From Canna indica (taxonomy: Eukaryota; Streptophyta; Magnoliopsida; Zingiberales; Cannaceae): DNA of 64,000 nt. Below the pieces are notes generated by a model, which saw only the letters and a list, made by a program, of their open reading frames with translations, did no database searches and had not been told where the DNA came from. This document shows, piece by piece, positions 10,885 to 22,140 of the stretch; position 1 is the stretch's first letter, and each line of letters begins with the position of its first letter. The position numbers and the translations under genes are program-made. The DNA is taken from positions 19,476,001 to 19,540,000 of the forward strand of contig CP136893.1 in assembly GCA_034359265.1 (NCBI GenBank). The letters are read 5' to 3'.

Positions 10885-11070
10885 GTTATTTATATTGCAT
10901 TTTGTTCATTTCTTTTAGTCATTATTCATTTTTAAATTTTGGCTTGTATCTCCCTTGTTCTCTAATATGCGCCTAGATGATATGCGTATTTGAAGAACTG
11001 TAGGGAGATGCTACCGAGATTTAGAATGAAGTTAATGACTAAAAGAAATTCTAAGTGCAATATAAATAAC
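10885..11070 (+). ncRNA. long conserved hairpin upstream of the CACTA-2 transposase (candidate small-RNA precursor)
   Basis: Left arm 10885-10971 pairs with right arm 10983-11070. The outer GTTATTTATATTGCA pairs almost perfectly with TGCAATATAAATAAC. Where CACTA-1 pairs AACCG with CGGTT, this copy pairs AGTCA with TGACT, so both arms changed together. It ends about 75 bp before the transposase ATG. Confidence 0.5.
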
Positions 11071-11144
11071 ATGAATCCCGAATGGAATAGGACATTCTCA
11101 CCTAAAGACATTACCTAAAGATAGTGTCAACTTTTTGACAGAAC

Positions 11145-14100
11145 ATGTCGGGCGATCGAAGTTGGATGTACCGACGAATTCATCGTGGAGCTATAATGGA
11201 CGAATTTCGAGTAGGCGTAACTTACTTCTTAAATTTTGCCTACTCGAATAAAAAATTTCTTGATGTTGATAAAATCCAATGTCTGTGCCGAAAATATTCG
11301 AACATAAGATTTTTGGACCGGGAAACTATCACAATGCATCTGTATACAAAAAAATTCACACCAAGATATTTTCTATGGAATTATCACGGGGCGTCACGTC
11401 AAGTCGGGACGTTGAGCAATCCTGTTGTCCAAACTCATGGTGAATCTTCTTCTACTGGTATTTTTTCTTCCAATCCACCTAATCCTTATAGAACAATGAT
11501 TCTGGATAGTCTTAGAGGACAATTCTATTTAAATGATAATATTGAGCTAGTTATTGAGACGATAGTACCATCAGATACTACGACAGTTGAAGTGACTAAA
11601 GAACAACCTGCGATACAGATTGAATTATCGAATAAGGAGGCTGTAGAATTTTACGAGATGTTGAAAGCTGACGATGAACCTTTATAAGAAAATTGTCCTA
11701 ATTATACAAGATTTTCGGCAATGACGTAACTCTTGAACATCAAATCTGATTATAATATCAGTGGGGTTGCATTTGATGATACAGTAATGACTCATCCATC
11801 CGATAGTGAAGCATGAAAACATTTGGATATGTGTTATCCTTCATTTGCTATGGAGACTAAAAATATCAGGTTGGGATTGTGCACAGATGGTTTTAATCCG
11901 TTTGGTAATTCGGCAACTCTGTATTCAGTATGGCCAGTGTTGTTAACAATTTATAATTTACCGCCATCAATGTGTATGAAAGATAAATTTATCTATCTTT
12001 CGATGATTATTCTGGGTCCTAGGGATCCTCGCAAAGAAATTGATGTGTTTCTCCGACCCCTAATTGATGAATTGAAAACATTGTGGGTTGAGAGAGCTGT
12101 CACTTATGATTGTCACCGAAAGCAAAACTTAACTTTACGAGCTGCTATATTATAGACAATCAATGATTTCTCGGCCTATGACATATTGTCCGGTTGGAGC
12201 ATGCATAGGTGATTCTCTTGCCCGTATTGCATGGAACACTCAAAATCCTTCAGTCTTGAGAACGGTCGAAAAATTTTCTTTTTTGATTGTCCTCGTCGGT
12301 TCCTACCGTCTAACCATCAATATCAAAGGAATCGTGATAAATTTACCAAGGGTAGAGTCGAAAGAGATGAGCCACCACCGATGTTGTCTGGTGAACAGAT
12401 GTTAGCACGTGTTCAATTGCTTCTAGAGATTACTTTTGGTCGGAATGTAAGAATTTCAGGCTTTGGTCAAATACATAACTGGGTGAAAAAAAGTATCTTT
12501 TGGGAATTACCGTATTGGAGTTCGTTACTAATTCGACATAATTTGAACGTCATGCACATTAAAAAAAAAAATTTGATAATATTTTTAACACTGTGATGGA
12601 TATTTTTGGCAAAACTAAAGATAATGTGAAGGCTCGACATGATGTGAAAATACTTTGTAAGATGCCTGAGTTAGAGTTGCAAGAGGTCAACGGACGACTT
12701 CATAAGCCAAATGTGTCGTATGTGTTAAATAAACAACAGATGAAATATGTGTATCAATGGATCAAAGAACTTAGATTACCCGATGGATATGCCTCAAACT
12801 TATCTCGATGTGTAAACGTCGATGAATGCAAAATATCGGGGATGAAGAGCCACGATTGTCATGTATTCATGCAGAGATTGCTTCCGATCGCGTTTTGAGA
12901 TCATCTGCATGATAAGATTTGGGGTCTCTTGACAGAATTAAGTATGTTTTTCAGAAATAATTGTGCAAATGTACTTCGAGTCGAAGATATGTCAGCACTT
13001 GAAAATAATATTGTTAAAATCATATACAAGCTAGAGCAATTTTTCCCTCCTGTATTTTTTGACTCGATGGAGCATCTACCAATACACTTGGTATACGAGG
13101 CACGAGTTGGTGGCCTCGTTCAATACCGGTGGATGTACTTATTTGAAAGATACATGAATCGTCTGAAGGAAAAAAAGTAAAGAACACCGCTGCAGTTGAA
13201 GGTTTCATATTAGTAGCATATATAATTCAAGAAATTTCAACATTCTGCTCATTTTATTTTGGATCAACCATCAAGACAAGACTTAATCGTCTTCCACGAA
13301 ACGACGATGGGGGAGCTCGACCATCAGATGGTTGTTTAAATATCTTTTGTTACCCCGATCGTGCTTTGGGTTCTCGTCCGTCTCGATTCTTAAACGACGA
13401 AGAGTACCATTTGGCCTACTTGTACATTTTACTAAACTGTCCAGAGATTGAGAAGTTCATTGAAATATTTGACATTGAGATGGTGACAAAATACTCAATT
13501 TACAGCGATAAAAAATTAAAAAGATTACGGAATCGTGAGTTCCCTAATTGGTTTCAAGCTTACAACACAAAACACACAAGCGAAATAGATAACCAAATCT
13601 TTGAGTTTGCTAGCGGACCGACACGACTTGTACAGTGTTATAATGGTTATTTTGTTAATGGATATAAATTTTACACACTTGAATATTCATCTATAAAAAA
13701 GACTATGAGTGCGGGGGTCTGCGTCAAAGGGACAACGTATGATGAATGTGATATTGACTTTTACGAACTATTGGAAGAAGTCATAGAATTATAATTTTTT
13801 GGATGTAAATCAGTTGCCCTTTTTAAATGTCATTGGTTCGATACAAGCGATAGGGGCATGAGAGTTCATCCAAAGTATAAACAGCTGGTCGAGGTCAATT
13901 ACAAATCAAAATTGGCTTCAAATAAGCCATTTATATTGGCATCTCAAGCTGAACAAGTTTATTATATGCAGTATCTGTCTCGAAAAAAAGATAGGGCAGA
14001 TTAGCGTGTAGTCTGTAAGACTAAATCAAGAGGAAAAATTGACCCGGTAGTTGGAGAGAATGAGCCAGCAGATGACTTCTATCAAGAAGAAGATCCTTCC

Positions 14101-14307
14101 GAAGTGGAACGAGTTAATCCAATACTCGAGGATGATGACACAGAGTTAGTTCAATTGAAAATAGAATACATTTATGGCGACGATAATGAAGTTGAGGAAT
14201 GACATAATGATGATGAGGGAGACAAAAAATAATTTTAAGATTTTGATACAAAAGAACAAGAAGAAGAGTATTACACGGATGATGATAATGACGATGACGA
14301 GTAATTG
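11145..14307 (+). pseudogene. tnp2-type CACTA transposase, decayed and internally deleted
   Basis: The N-terminal 180 codons (11145-11687) are open and carry MSGDRSWMYRR and the transposase-associated domain, ending at TAA 11685-11687. A deletion then removes the segment equivalent to 4051-4383 of CACTA-1. The core resumes with HPSDSEA (~11800), FNPFGNSATLYSVWP (~11890) and VMHIKKK (~12550). A DUF4218-like part (~12850-13300), a DUF4216-like part (~13800-13900) and an acidic tail to TAA 14305-14307 follow. Several frameshifts and stops remain, so it is inactive. It is related throughout to 3417-6888. Confidence 0.9.
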
Positions 14308-14389
14308 TAAATGTGAAGTATATATTCAATTATTAAATATATCTATTAATGTATTATATATAATCTAATTATATTAAATTTTTATAGCT

Positions 14390-16098
14390 ATGGTTCGAGA
14401 TATCAGTTCCCGAGGAGACATTCCTCGTAGGACCCCCCCGACGATTACCACCCGCCCCACCTACACCCACTGATCCTTTGCCTTCCACCACCATCCCCCC
14501 ACCTCCGGCCACTATCCTCCCACCTCCAGCCACCATCCCCCCACCTGATTCGTTCACGGTTTCCTCACCCAATCTGGCCACCATCCCCTCACCTCCAGCT
14601 ACCATCCCTCCACCACCCTCTGTAGATCCAGGACCATCGTCTTCGAGACGTAGGCTACGAGGGCCTAACAGAATTCTCCCTCCGCCACCCGAGGGAGAAC
14701 TGCGCAGAGCAGTTAGTGTGCGCGGAAGATGGTAAGTATATGCATCAATTATTTCTTATAATTTATTTATTTCAAAATAGCATAATATGAATTTATATTT
14801 TGTGTAGATTTGAGCTGGAGGATGTCCCTCGCACGATAGCGGGGACGATCCGGAAGTTTATGCACGGGGCGTGGCCTACATGGTCTCACGTGCCCCGTGA
14901 GCATATGGATTTATTGTGGCGAGAGTTCACGGTAAGTATATTTATTAAATATTCATCGGTAATAATAATTTTTTTTTGCAGGATCATCGTGGTCGGAGGA
15001 CCATACCACTTTTGTTGAGGCTGCATGGGAGTGTGTTGCCTGTGCTCGCTAAAACGGACTGCTTCAGCAGGCCCGTTAAACCGTGATGAGACGGGTGGGG
15101 GCCACACAAATAGGGCAGATTCGGGGACACGCCCCCGAGTGGATTCCTAGCCCTGTGTGGGACCAACTCGTTGAGCGGTGGGACACACCTGAGTGGCAGG
15201 AGGTCTCCTGGACTGCGTCGAGAAACCACATGTCCGGGGGGACGGCACGGGCACGCGCCACACTGGTGGCTCCATCTCTTTTGTGGTTAATGAGCGTCGT
15301 ATGGTATGTATAATTTAATTATTTTTAATTAAATTATATATTGTGTATAATGATACTAATGTATTTGTTAATTTTCTTATTTAAGATACGCGTGGCGGAG
15401 GACGGCACCGTCCAACGCCCATCGATGATGGAGGTGTTTGAGCGCACCCACCGTCATCGACAAGGAGCAGGGGACTACGTTGATAACAAAGCCTCGATCA
15501 TAATGGTAAGTATTTATATATGTCTATTTGATTTACATAATTTTTATTTATAGTTCATATATATTTAAAATATAAACACGTGTAGGAAACTTACACGAGG
15601 ACTGTGATCGAGATTGGAGGCACACCGGAGGAGTTTGACGCGGGAGCTTAGGTGGAGGCCACAAGTGGCTGGGAGCACGACCATGTTTATGACTTTACAG
15701 ATAGTGGCCATGCACGCGCCGTGCTCGGGCCACCGGCCCCTCCGGCTGCGAGTGAGCGGACCTCGACATCCCAGACGTAGGACTAGAGCCGAATAGTGGC
15801 CATGGAGTCGGAGCTCACCCAATAGAGACAGGCGATGGAGGAGCAGAGGCTAGCGATGTAGGAGCAGAGACAGACGAATAACGAGTTGAGACAGACGATC
15901 CAGAACATGCAGACACTCCTCACTAAGATTGTGTCTCACTCTGGCCTTCTATCGATGATGTCGCAATCGTCCTCCTCCTCGACCCAGTCAACACTCCCGA
16001 CCCAGTTGTTGTATACAGGAATTTATAAAATTTTTAGTTTTTTTTCAGTTACAAGATACACCTTTAGCCATGGCTTACCCACGGTTCACCGTCGCTAA
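14390..16098 (+). pseudogene. CACTA second gene, Transposase_24 (Ptta/En/Spm) type, decayed
   Basis: Exons inferred from GT/AG sites are 14390-14731, 14808-14931, 14982-15303, 15386-15505 and 15586 to about 16098. Exon 1 is proline-rich, with repeated PPPATIPPP blocks absent from the CACTA-1 copy. Exon 2 has TWSHVPREHMDLLWREF. Exon 3 has WDQLVERW, WQEVSW and RNHMSGG. Exon 4 has FERTHRHRQGAGDYVDNKA. Exon 5 has GGTPEEFDAGA, then a Gln-rich coiled-coil-like stretch. Stops lie in exon 5 and a frameshift is likely in exon 1. The 3' end is approximate because it runs into the subterminal repeats. Confidence 0.7.
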
Positions 16099-16545
16099 GC
16101 CGTGGCTGAAAGCTTATCGTAAATGGCTGATGGCCTAGGCATCACCAAATATCACGGTTGCTAATAGTATCACCGACGACCCGAAGCCTTGGCTGATGTG
16201 TTGGTATCAGTAACAGCTGCATACGTCACGAAGCCGTGGCTGAAGGCATGGCTAATGACCTAGGAAGCACCAAATATCACGGTTGCTAATAGTATCATCG
16301 ATGGCCCAAGGCCGTGGTTGATGTGTTGGTATCAATGACAGCCGCCTACAACCATCACTAATGTGTTTAAATCAGCGACAGCGCCCGCGATTGTCGCTGA
16401 TGATTACTTGTGACGGCCGAGAGAAGCCGTCACAAATTATCTAAAATGCCCACATCAGTGACGGCTTTTCGCCACGGCTGGCGCCGTCCGTGATAGTTAT
16501 CACCAACGGTTCAGCCACAACATCAGCCGTCGGTGATGACGACAA
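16056..16545. repeat. CACTA-2 3' subterminal repeats
   Basis: Alternating AGCCACGGCTT and AAGCCGTGGCTGA motifs form many small palindromes up to the terminus. A ~110-bp segment (TGGCTGATGGCCTAGGCATC-like) is repeated around 16122 and 16250. Confidence 0.75.
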
Positions 16546-16556
16546 TTCTAGTAGTG

Positions 16557-17689
16557 ACTCGACGCGTTAGAGGAACCTAAATTTGCTGCTTCAAGTAGCG
16601 GTGGTCGCTCACATGAATGTTTAAAAAGTGTGATTTAGAATCCATCTCGAGCACAAACCGATCCATGAATCAATAGAGGAGCAAGCAAGGGCCGATGAGC
16701 GCCCAAAAAAACTTGTGATCTAGCCGGGAAAAAGCTAGAAAAATCGCCCAAATCGATCCAACAATAATATGCAATTGGAGTTCAACGAAATTTAGAAGCA
16801 ATATTAAGCAAATAGAGAAAAAGGGGTAAATATATTATTTTACCTCAACAATAATTCATCGGTTACAATAGAATCAATCAGACCTAGAATAATACTATTT
16901 TATAATCTAAATCATCATTTAGTTTAGTACAATATTATTTTGTATTATTAAAATATTTATCAAAATAAATTAATAATTTTAATTATTATACAATACTGAG
17001 ATATATAAAAATTCTTCCAAACGATATCAGATCTAAAATCTAACACTATCATCATGTTCAACACGCGAAAATCTACAACTTAGATATTTTTTTTGTCTTC
17101 ATTTGATGACTCTAAGTCGCTCAAATTAATTATTTTATAATATTTAAATTACACTACAATCGCGTTTAGCATGCAAAAACCTACAACTTAGATATTTATT
17201 ATGTCTTCATTCGATGATTCTAAGTCACTCAAATAAATTATTTTGTAGTATTTAAATTATTATATTTGCAAGTTGCAATCTTGTATTGCGAGCTTTTTGG
17301 GCTGTAATTTTCTTTTGCAACTAGCAAATGATATTAAAAACGCGACTTATAAATATTAAATGATGCAAGAAATTTTTGCACCAATCAAACAAATTTTTTG
17401 AACTATTTGCCGCAACTATAGTTGCAGCTTTTGCACTTGCGTGCAATCAAACACTCATAAAATGATTAGAAGTTGCTCTAATAAATGATGGAAGTACAAC
17501 ATAAATAAGCCATGTTTGCAATAATTAGTTTTTTTCTCTAATTTCTTATTGTTTGACCTGTAGAACTAAAAAGATAAAATGTTACAAATGAGTACGCGAG
17601 AAAATTACCTTCATCATCTCTAAAGCAGAAAGAATTTGTGTTCATCTAATGGGAGATATTTAAGTTTTATTATTATTTTTCCATTAAAA
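16557..17689. other. AT-rich spacer with a 108-bp tandem duplication and a dispersed repeat
   Basis: CTACAACTTAGATATTT occurs at 17073 and 17181 inside two adjacent ~108-bp copies (about 17066-17275). 17257-17460 resembles the TTGCAAGTTGCAA-type repeat seen at 1437 and 55790. No gene was seen. Confidence 0.5.
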
Positions 17690-17769
17690 AATAAAAGGAC
17701 TAGATAGTTAAACAAGCAAGTCTGCAACTGTTAGGTCATTACAAAGATTAGAATCAAAATCAGGAGGAC

Positions 17770-18173
17770 AAACCATAGTCCAAATTTTGAACTCTTTTCA
17801 AATCCGAGCCTATTTTGTTGCCCAATGGGCATCTTTGTTTGCTAGTCTATGAATAAAAATAAAAGATACATTATTACATTTATGAGATATTGTAATAATA
17901 TTATGAAAAAGATTATAGATCTGCCAATGAGCTTGAGCATTATTATTGATGAGATCAATCAACACTTTGTAATCTGACTCAATAATAACCCAATGCAGAT
18001 TCATGTACAAGGCAAAAATAAAGCTTGGTGAACAGTCATGCCTTCGAAATAAATAGCATAAGTACTAGGAAAACAACAGGAAGAGACATAGGAACACTTC
18101 CCTAGATTATTTTGCATCATAAAGCCAGCACAACTTGTATCATTCTCAAAGGAGCCATCACAGTTGAATTTAT
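17770..18173 (-). pseudogene. LINE-A RNase H domain (RVT_3 type), remnant
   Basis: Minus-strand reading gives KFNCDGSFENDTSCAGF, the first strand with its catalytic Asp. A later segment reads IIESDYKVLIDLI, containing the ESD motif, and HRLANKDAHWA lies near the end. This matches the RNase H domain at the C-terminus of plant LINE ORF2. Frameshifts are present. The domain starts exactly where the LTR element inserted. Confidence 0.75.
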
Positions 18174-19348
18174 TGATGATATGTTTATTTTCCATCTTTT
18201 GATGCTTATTTTCATGCTAAATTCGAATTAAATGCTTCCTAAATTGTGTTTATTGTTTTGTTTAACTTCTAGACAACAAATGATGGAAAGAATTCGAAAA
18301 GAAGCATCCCTACACGTTTTTGGAAGGTGAAAATTGGAATGTAAACTGGATCTGGTCGCACTGCCTTGGACGTGCCCACGCCTTAGCAAGAGTACATGTG
18401 ACAGAATTAGAATTTGCCATGTTTGATGCTGAAATCTTGGCTCCATGTTTCCAGCCGAATTTTGATAATCCATTTGTGTCAAAAACATTAAACCAGGATA
18501 TTTGGTTGATTAGTTAATGCCATGTAGGGTTGATTTGATTTTTATTTCTATTTTAGTTAGGTTTGAAATTCTCCTATAAAAGGAGAAAAGTTGTAATGAA
18601 CAAGGGCTGGTTTTTTAGCTTTTAGTTTTTAGGCTGGCAATTCTTAGCTTTAGCCTCCTTTTGTATTTTGATCTTTAAGTTTTCAATAGTAGTTTATTTT
18701 TGAGAAAGAAATTGTGTGAGTTTGAAATTTGTGGCTAATCCACTTTTTTCTAGCTAAAGGGTGATTCGACATTTCGGTACTATGGATTGTGAGATTCTTC
18801 TATGCTTAAAGTCTTTATTTTCTAGTATTTCATTTATTTCTTGCGGAATTTATTCTATTATTTCTTTTTAATTATTGGTATGTTACCAAATTATTAGAAC
18901 AATAGTTAGTCTACTGGTATTGGTTGTTCCATGCCGGATTTAGAGACAAATTAGTCGTGGTTGCTGTTCAATCAGAACTAATGGAATATTTGAATTAATA
19001 TGACTTGTGAGATTGCTGTTCAATTCACAAAAGTCTATTAAAACGCTAGAAATAAAGAAAACTATCCTTAGCGTCTATGATCAATCCTATGAACCGAAAT
19101 CGAGAACATATCTTTAGTTAGACTTTCCTCTCATTGATTTCTCCTAAATTTTAATCAATGTTTTTAATTACTGCTTTTAATTCAGTTTGCATCTAATAAA
19201 AAAACCCCATCTTTTTAATTTTCCCTTTTTAATTTTCGGTTTCGAAAGAATTTGAAACTAAACAATCTCTGTGAATTCGACCCTACTTGTCACGACTACA
19301 AAATCTCAAGAAGTAGGTATTTATTTTTGGTGGATTCGACACCCATCA
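18174..19348 (+). repeat. left LTR
   Basis: This 1175-bp LTR has a TATAAA box at 18575-18580 within CTCCTATAAAAGGAG. Over the first ~440 bp it differs from the right LTR at about 16 positions (roughly 3-4%), all transitions. It lacks a ~25-bp internal duplication present in the right LTR. Confidence 0.9.
18575..18580 (+). promoter_or_regulatory. LTR TATA box
   Basis: TATAAAAGG sits in a short palindromic context, CTCCTATAAAAGGAG, and is conserved in the right LTR at 24089-24094. It is the likely start of the element's transcript. Confidence 0.55.
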
Positions 19349-19353
19349 AATTT

Positions 19354-19371
19354 TGGCGCCGTTGTCGGGGA
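19354..19371 (+). promoter_or_regulatory. primer-binding site
   Basis: TGGCGCCGTTGTCGGGGA begins 6 bp after the left LTR. It has the TGGCGCCGTTGCCGGGG form usual for Tat/Athila elements. Confidence 0.75.
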
Positions 19372-19415
19372 TTGATATTAATCAGTTTTAATTCTTTTGT
19401 TAACCAATTTTAACT

Positions 19416-19891
19416 GTGCAGGAAGAAAATTCCAGACAGGTTAGACGTGGGCGCGTCTTAACGTTGATGGTCAGATCTGATCGCACAGGAGAACTCATCT
19501 ACGACCCTGAGATTGAGAAGACTGCTAAAGTCTTAGAAAGGCGACCAAACAGCGAGGTAAACACGTTTTGGCACCCTCATCTTCAACAGCATACGAGACG
19601 TGGGCACACCTTAACACTGAGACAGAGGTAGAAAATAAAACTGAAGTTACTGCTAACTAGAAACAAAAAGAACCAGAATAGCCGAGAACATTGACGATCA
19701 AGCCTCCCTTTCCGGAAAGATTAGCCAAGACTAAGAAGAAAAATGAAGGAAAATAGATTTTTGAAACTTTTTGCAAGGTTGGAATAAATATTCGCTTACT
19801 TGACGCCATTAAGCAAATACCTCGATATGCCAAATTTCTTAAGGAACTATGCACCAACAAGAAAAAGCTGACCTGTAATGAAAAGGTAAGT
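19416..19891 (+). pseudogene. gag N-terminal remnant and linker
   Basis: 19416-19631 reads TGELIYDPEIEKTAKVL, like the first part of plant Athila/Tat gag proteins. The frame then breaks, and KPPFPERLAKTKK and FLKELCTNKK (19700-19880) belong to the linker normally found before the protease. Most of gag is absent. Confidence 0.6.
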
Positions 19892-20491
19892 GTGGGAGGA
19901 AATATTTTCACTATACTTCAAAGAAAATTTCCTCCTAAATGCAAAGATCAAGGTATGTTTGCTATTTCTTGCAAGATAGGCAATGTTGGTATAAAAAGAG
20001 CTATGTGTGATTTAGGAGCATCTATAAATGTCATGCTATTGTCTATTTATTCATCTTTAAATATTGGTTCATTGAAAAAGATAGGTGTGGTAATTGAATT
20101 GGCTGATCGGTCGGTCGTTTACCCCGAAGGAGTGTTGGAAGATGTCCTAGTTCAAGTAAACAATCTAATTTTTTCTGCAGATTTCTTTGTGCTTAACATG
20201 AAGGAAGATAATTCTTCCAACTCGTCTGAAATTCTACTTGGGAGACCCTTTCTTAGCATAGTTAGGACAAAAGATGTTCATGATGGTACATTCACTATGG
20301 AATTTGATGGGGAAGTCATCAAATTCAATGTTTATGATGACATAAAATTTTTTAGTGAAAAACTTTGTGTTAACAGTATTGATTTTATTGGCATTTCAGT
20401 TCATGAAAAATTTAATTTAAGTGTTATGGATATGAATATCAATCTGGATAGTATTGAAATTATTATGAAAATAATTTACAGGTTGAAATAA
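19892..20491 (+). pseudogene. retropepsin-like protease region, copy 1
   Basis: This is the only copy with the active-site-like CDLGASIN, followed by LADRSVVYPEGVLEDVLVQV, FSADFFVLNM, ILLGRPFL and EVIKFNVYDDI. These match the aspartic protease region of Ty3/gypsy pol, which cuts the gag-pol polyprotein in intact elements. The usual D-T/S-G triad reads D-L-G, as in many plant Tat/Athila proteins. The frame ends TAA at 20489-20491. The rest of pol is missing. Confidence 0.75.
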
Positions 20492-20559
20492 AGACGCTCA
20501 AAACCACAAAAACTAATGCTTCATGCCTAGAACCATTTACTTCTCGTACTATAAATGTC

Positions 20560-21021
20560 ATGTTATTATCTATTTATTCATCTTTAAATATTGGTTCATT
20601 GAAAAAGATAGGTGTGGTAATTCAATTGGCTGATCGGTCGGTTGTTTACCCCAAAGGAGTGTTGGAAGATGTCATAGTTCAAGTAAATAATCTAATTTTT
20701 CCTGCAGATTTCTTTGTGCTTAACATGGAGGAAGATAATTCTTCAAACTCGTCTGAAATTGTACTTGGAAAACCCTTTCTTAGCACAGTTAGGACAAAAA
20801 TAGATGTTCACGATGGTACACTCACTATGGAATTTGATGGGGAAGTCATCAAATTCAATATTTATGATGACATAAAATTTCCTAGTGAAAAACTTTGTGT
20901 TAACAGTATTGATTTTATTGGCATTTCAGTTCATGAAAAATTTAATTTAAGTGTTATGGACATGAATATCAATCTGGATAGTATTGAAATTATTATGAAA
21001 ATAATTTACAGGTTGAAATAA
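20560..21021 (+). pseudogene. protease segment copy 2 (no active site)
   Basis: An open frame of 153 codons starts within MLLSIYSSLNIG and keeps all later motifs of copy 1, but not DLGAS. It could not encode an active protease. Whether it is ever translated is unknown. Confidence 0.65.
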
Positions 21022-21089
21022 AGGCGCTCAAAACCACAAAAACTAATGCTTCATGCCTAGAACCATTTACTTCTCGCACTATAAATGTC

Positions 21090-21479
21090 ATGCTATTGTA
21101 TATTTATTCATCTTTAAATATTGGTTCATTGAAAAAGATAGGTGTGGTAATTCAATTGGCTAATCGGTCGGTCGTTTACCCCGAAGGAGTGTTGGAAGAT
21201 GTCCTAGTTCAAGTAAACAATCTAATTTTTTCTGCAGATTTCTTTGTGCTTAACATGGAGGGAGATAATTCTTCCAACTCGTCTGAAATTTTACTTGGGA
21301 GACACTTTCTTAGCACAGTTAGGACAAAAATAGATGTTCATGATGGTACACTCACTATGGAATTTGATGGGGAAGTCATCAAATTCAATGTTTATGATGA
21401 CATAAAATTTTCTAGTGAAAACTTTGTGTTAACAATATTGATTTTATTGGCATTTCAGTTCATGAAAATTTTAATTTAA
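21090..21479 (+). pseudogene. protease segment copy 3 (frameshifted)
   Basis: The segment is the same as copy 2. A lost A near 21420 diverts the frame after DDIKFSSE, and it ends early at 21479. Confidence 0.65.
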
Positions 21480-21619
21480 GTGTTATGGACATGAATATCA
21501 ATCTGGATAGTATTGAAATTATTATGAAAATAATTTGCATGTTGAAATAAAGGCGCTCAAAACCACAAAAATCTAATGCTTCATGCATAGAATCATTTAC
21601 TTCTCGCACTATAAATGTC

Positions 21620-22081
21620 ATGCTATTGTCTATTTATTCATCTTTAAATATTGGTTCATTGAAAAAGATAGGTGTGGTAATTCAATTGGTTAATCGATCG
21701 ATCGTTTACCCCGAAGAAGTGTTGGAAGATGTCCTAGTTCAAGTAAATAATCTAATTTTTTCTGCAGATTTTTTTGTGTTTAACATGGATGAAGATAATT
21801 CTTCCAACTCGTCTAAAATTCTACTTGGGAGACCCTTTCTTAGCATAGTTAGGACAAAAATAGATGTTCATGATGGTATACTCACTATGGAATTTGATGG
21901 GGAAGTCATCAAATTCAATATTTATGATGACATAAAATTTCCTAATGAAAAACTTTATGTTAACAGTATTGATTTTATTGGCATTTCAGTTCATGAAAAA
22001 TTTAATTTAAGTGTTATGGACATGAATATCAATCTGGATAGTATTGAAATTATTATGAAAATAATTTGCAGGTTGAAATAA
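21620..22081 (+). pseudogene. protease segment copy 4 (no active site)
   Basis: An open frame of 153 codons is nearly identical in layout to copy 2. It is followed by the normal downstream sequence of pol, so this is the original right boundary of the array. Confidence 0.65.
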
Positions 22082-22140
22082 AGGCGCTTAAAACCATAAA
22101 AACTAATGCTTCATGCCTAGAACCATTTACTTCTCGCACT

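Larger units (their letters stand above)
9601..16556 (+). mobile_element. CACTA-2: full-length CACTA (En/Spm) DNA transposon
   Basis: The element begins CACTACTAGAATATTGG and ends with the inverse of CACTACTAGAATTGTCG. It has a 3-bp target duplication ACT (9598-9600 and 16557-16559). Length is 6956 bp. Gene order, minisatellite, leader hairpins and intron positions match CACTA-1, so the two belong to one lineage. Its subterminal motif is mainly CAGCCACGG rather than CAGCAACGG. It has lost 333 bp of the transposase gene relative to CACTA-1. Confidence 0.95.
20024..22140 (+). repeat. four tandem ~530-bp copies of the protease segment
   Basis: Unit starts, at the ATAAATGTCATG phrase, are 20024, 20551, 21081 and 21611. 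The last unit ends at 22140 with TTCTCGCACT. Unit 1 is 527 bp (3 bp missing near 20271) and the others are 530 bp. Units 2-4 begin just after the DLGAS motif, so they lack the catalytic Asp. Units 1 and 2 differ by about 4% by eye, similar to the two LTRs. Unit 3 has a one-base loss near 21420 that shifts its frame. Confidence 0.9.

Noticed and set aside
20560..22081. Repeated 153-codon frames as a new tandem gene family
   Set aside because: They are repeated copies of the gypsy protease segment within intact LTR boundaries, not host genes.
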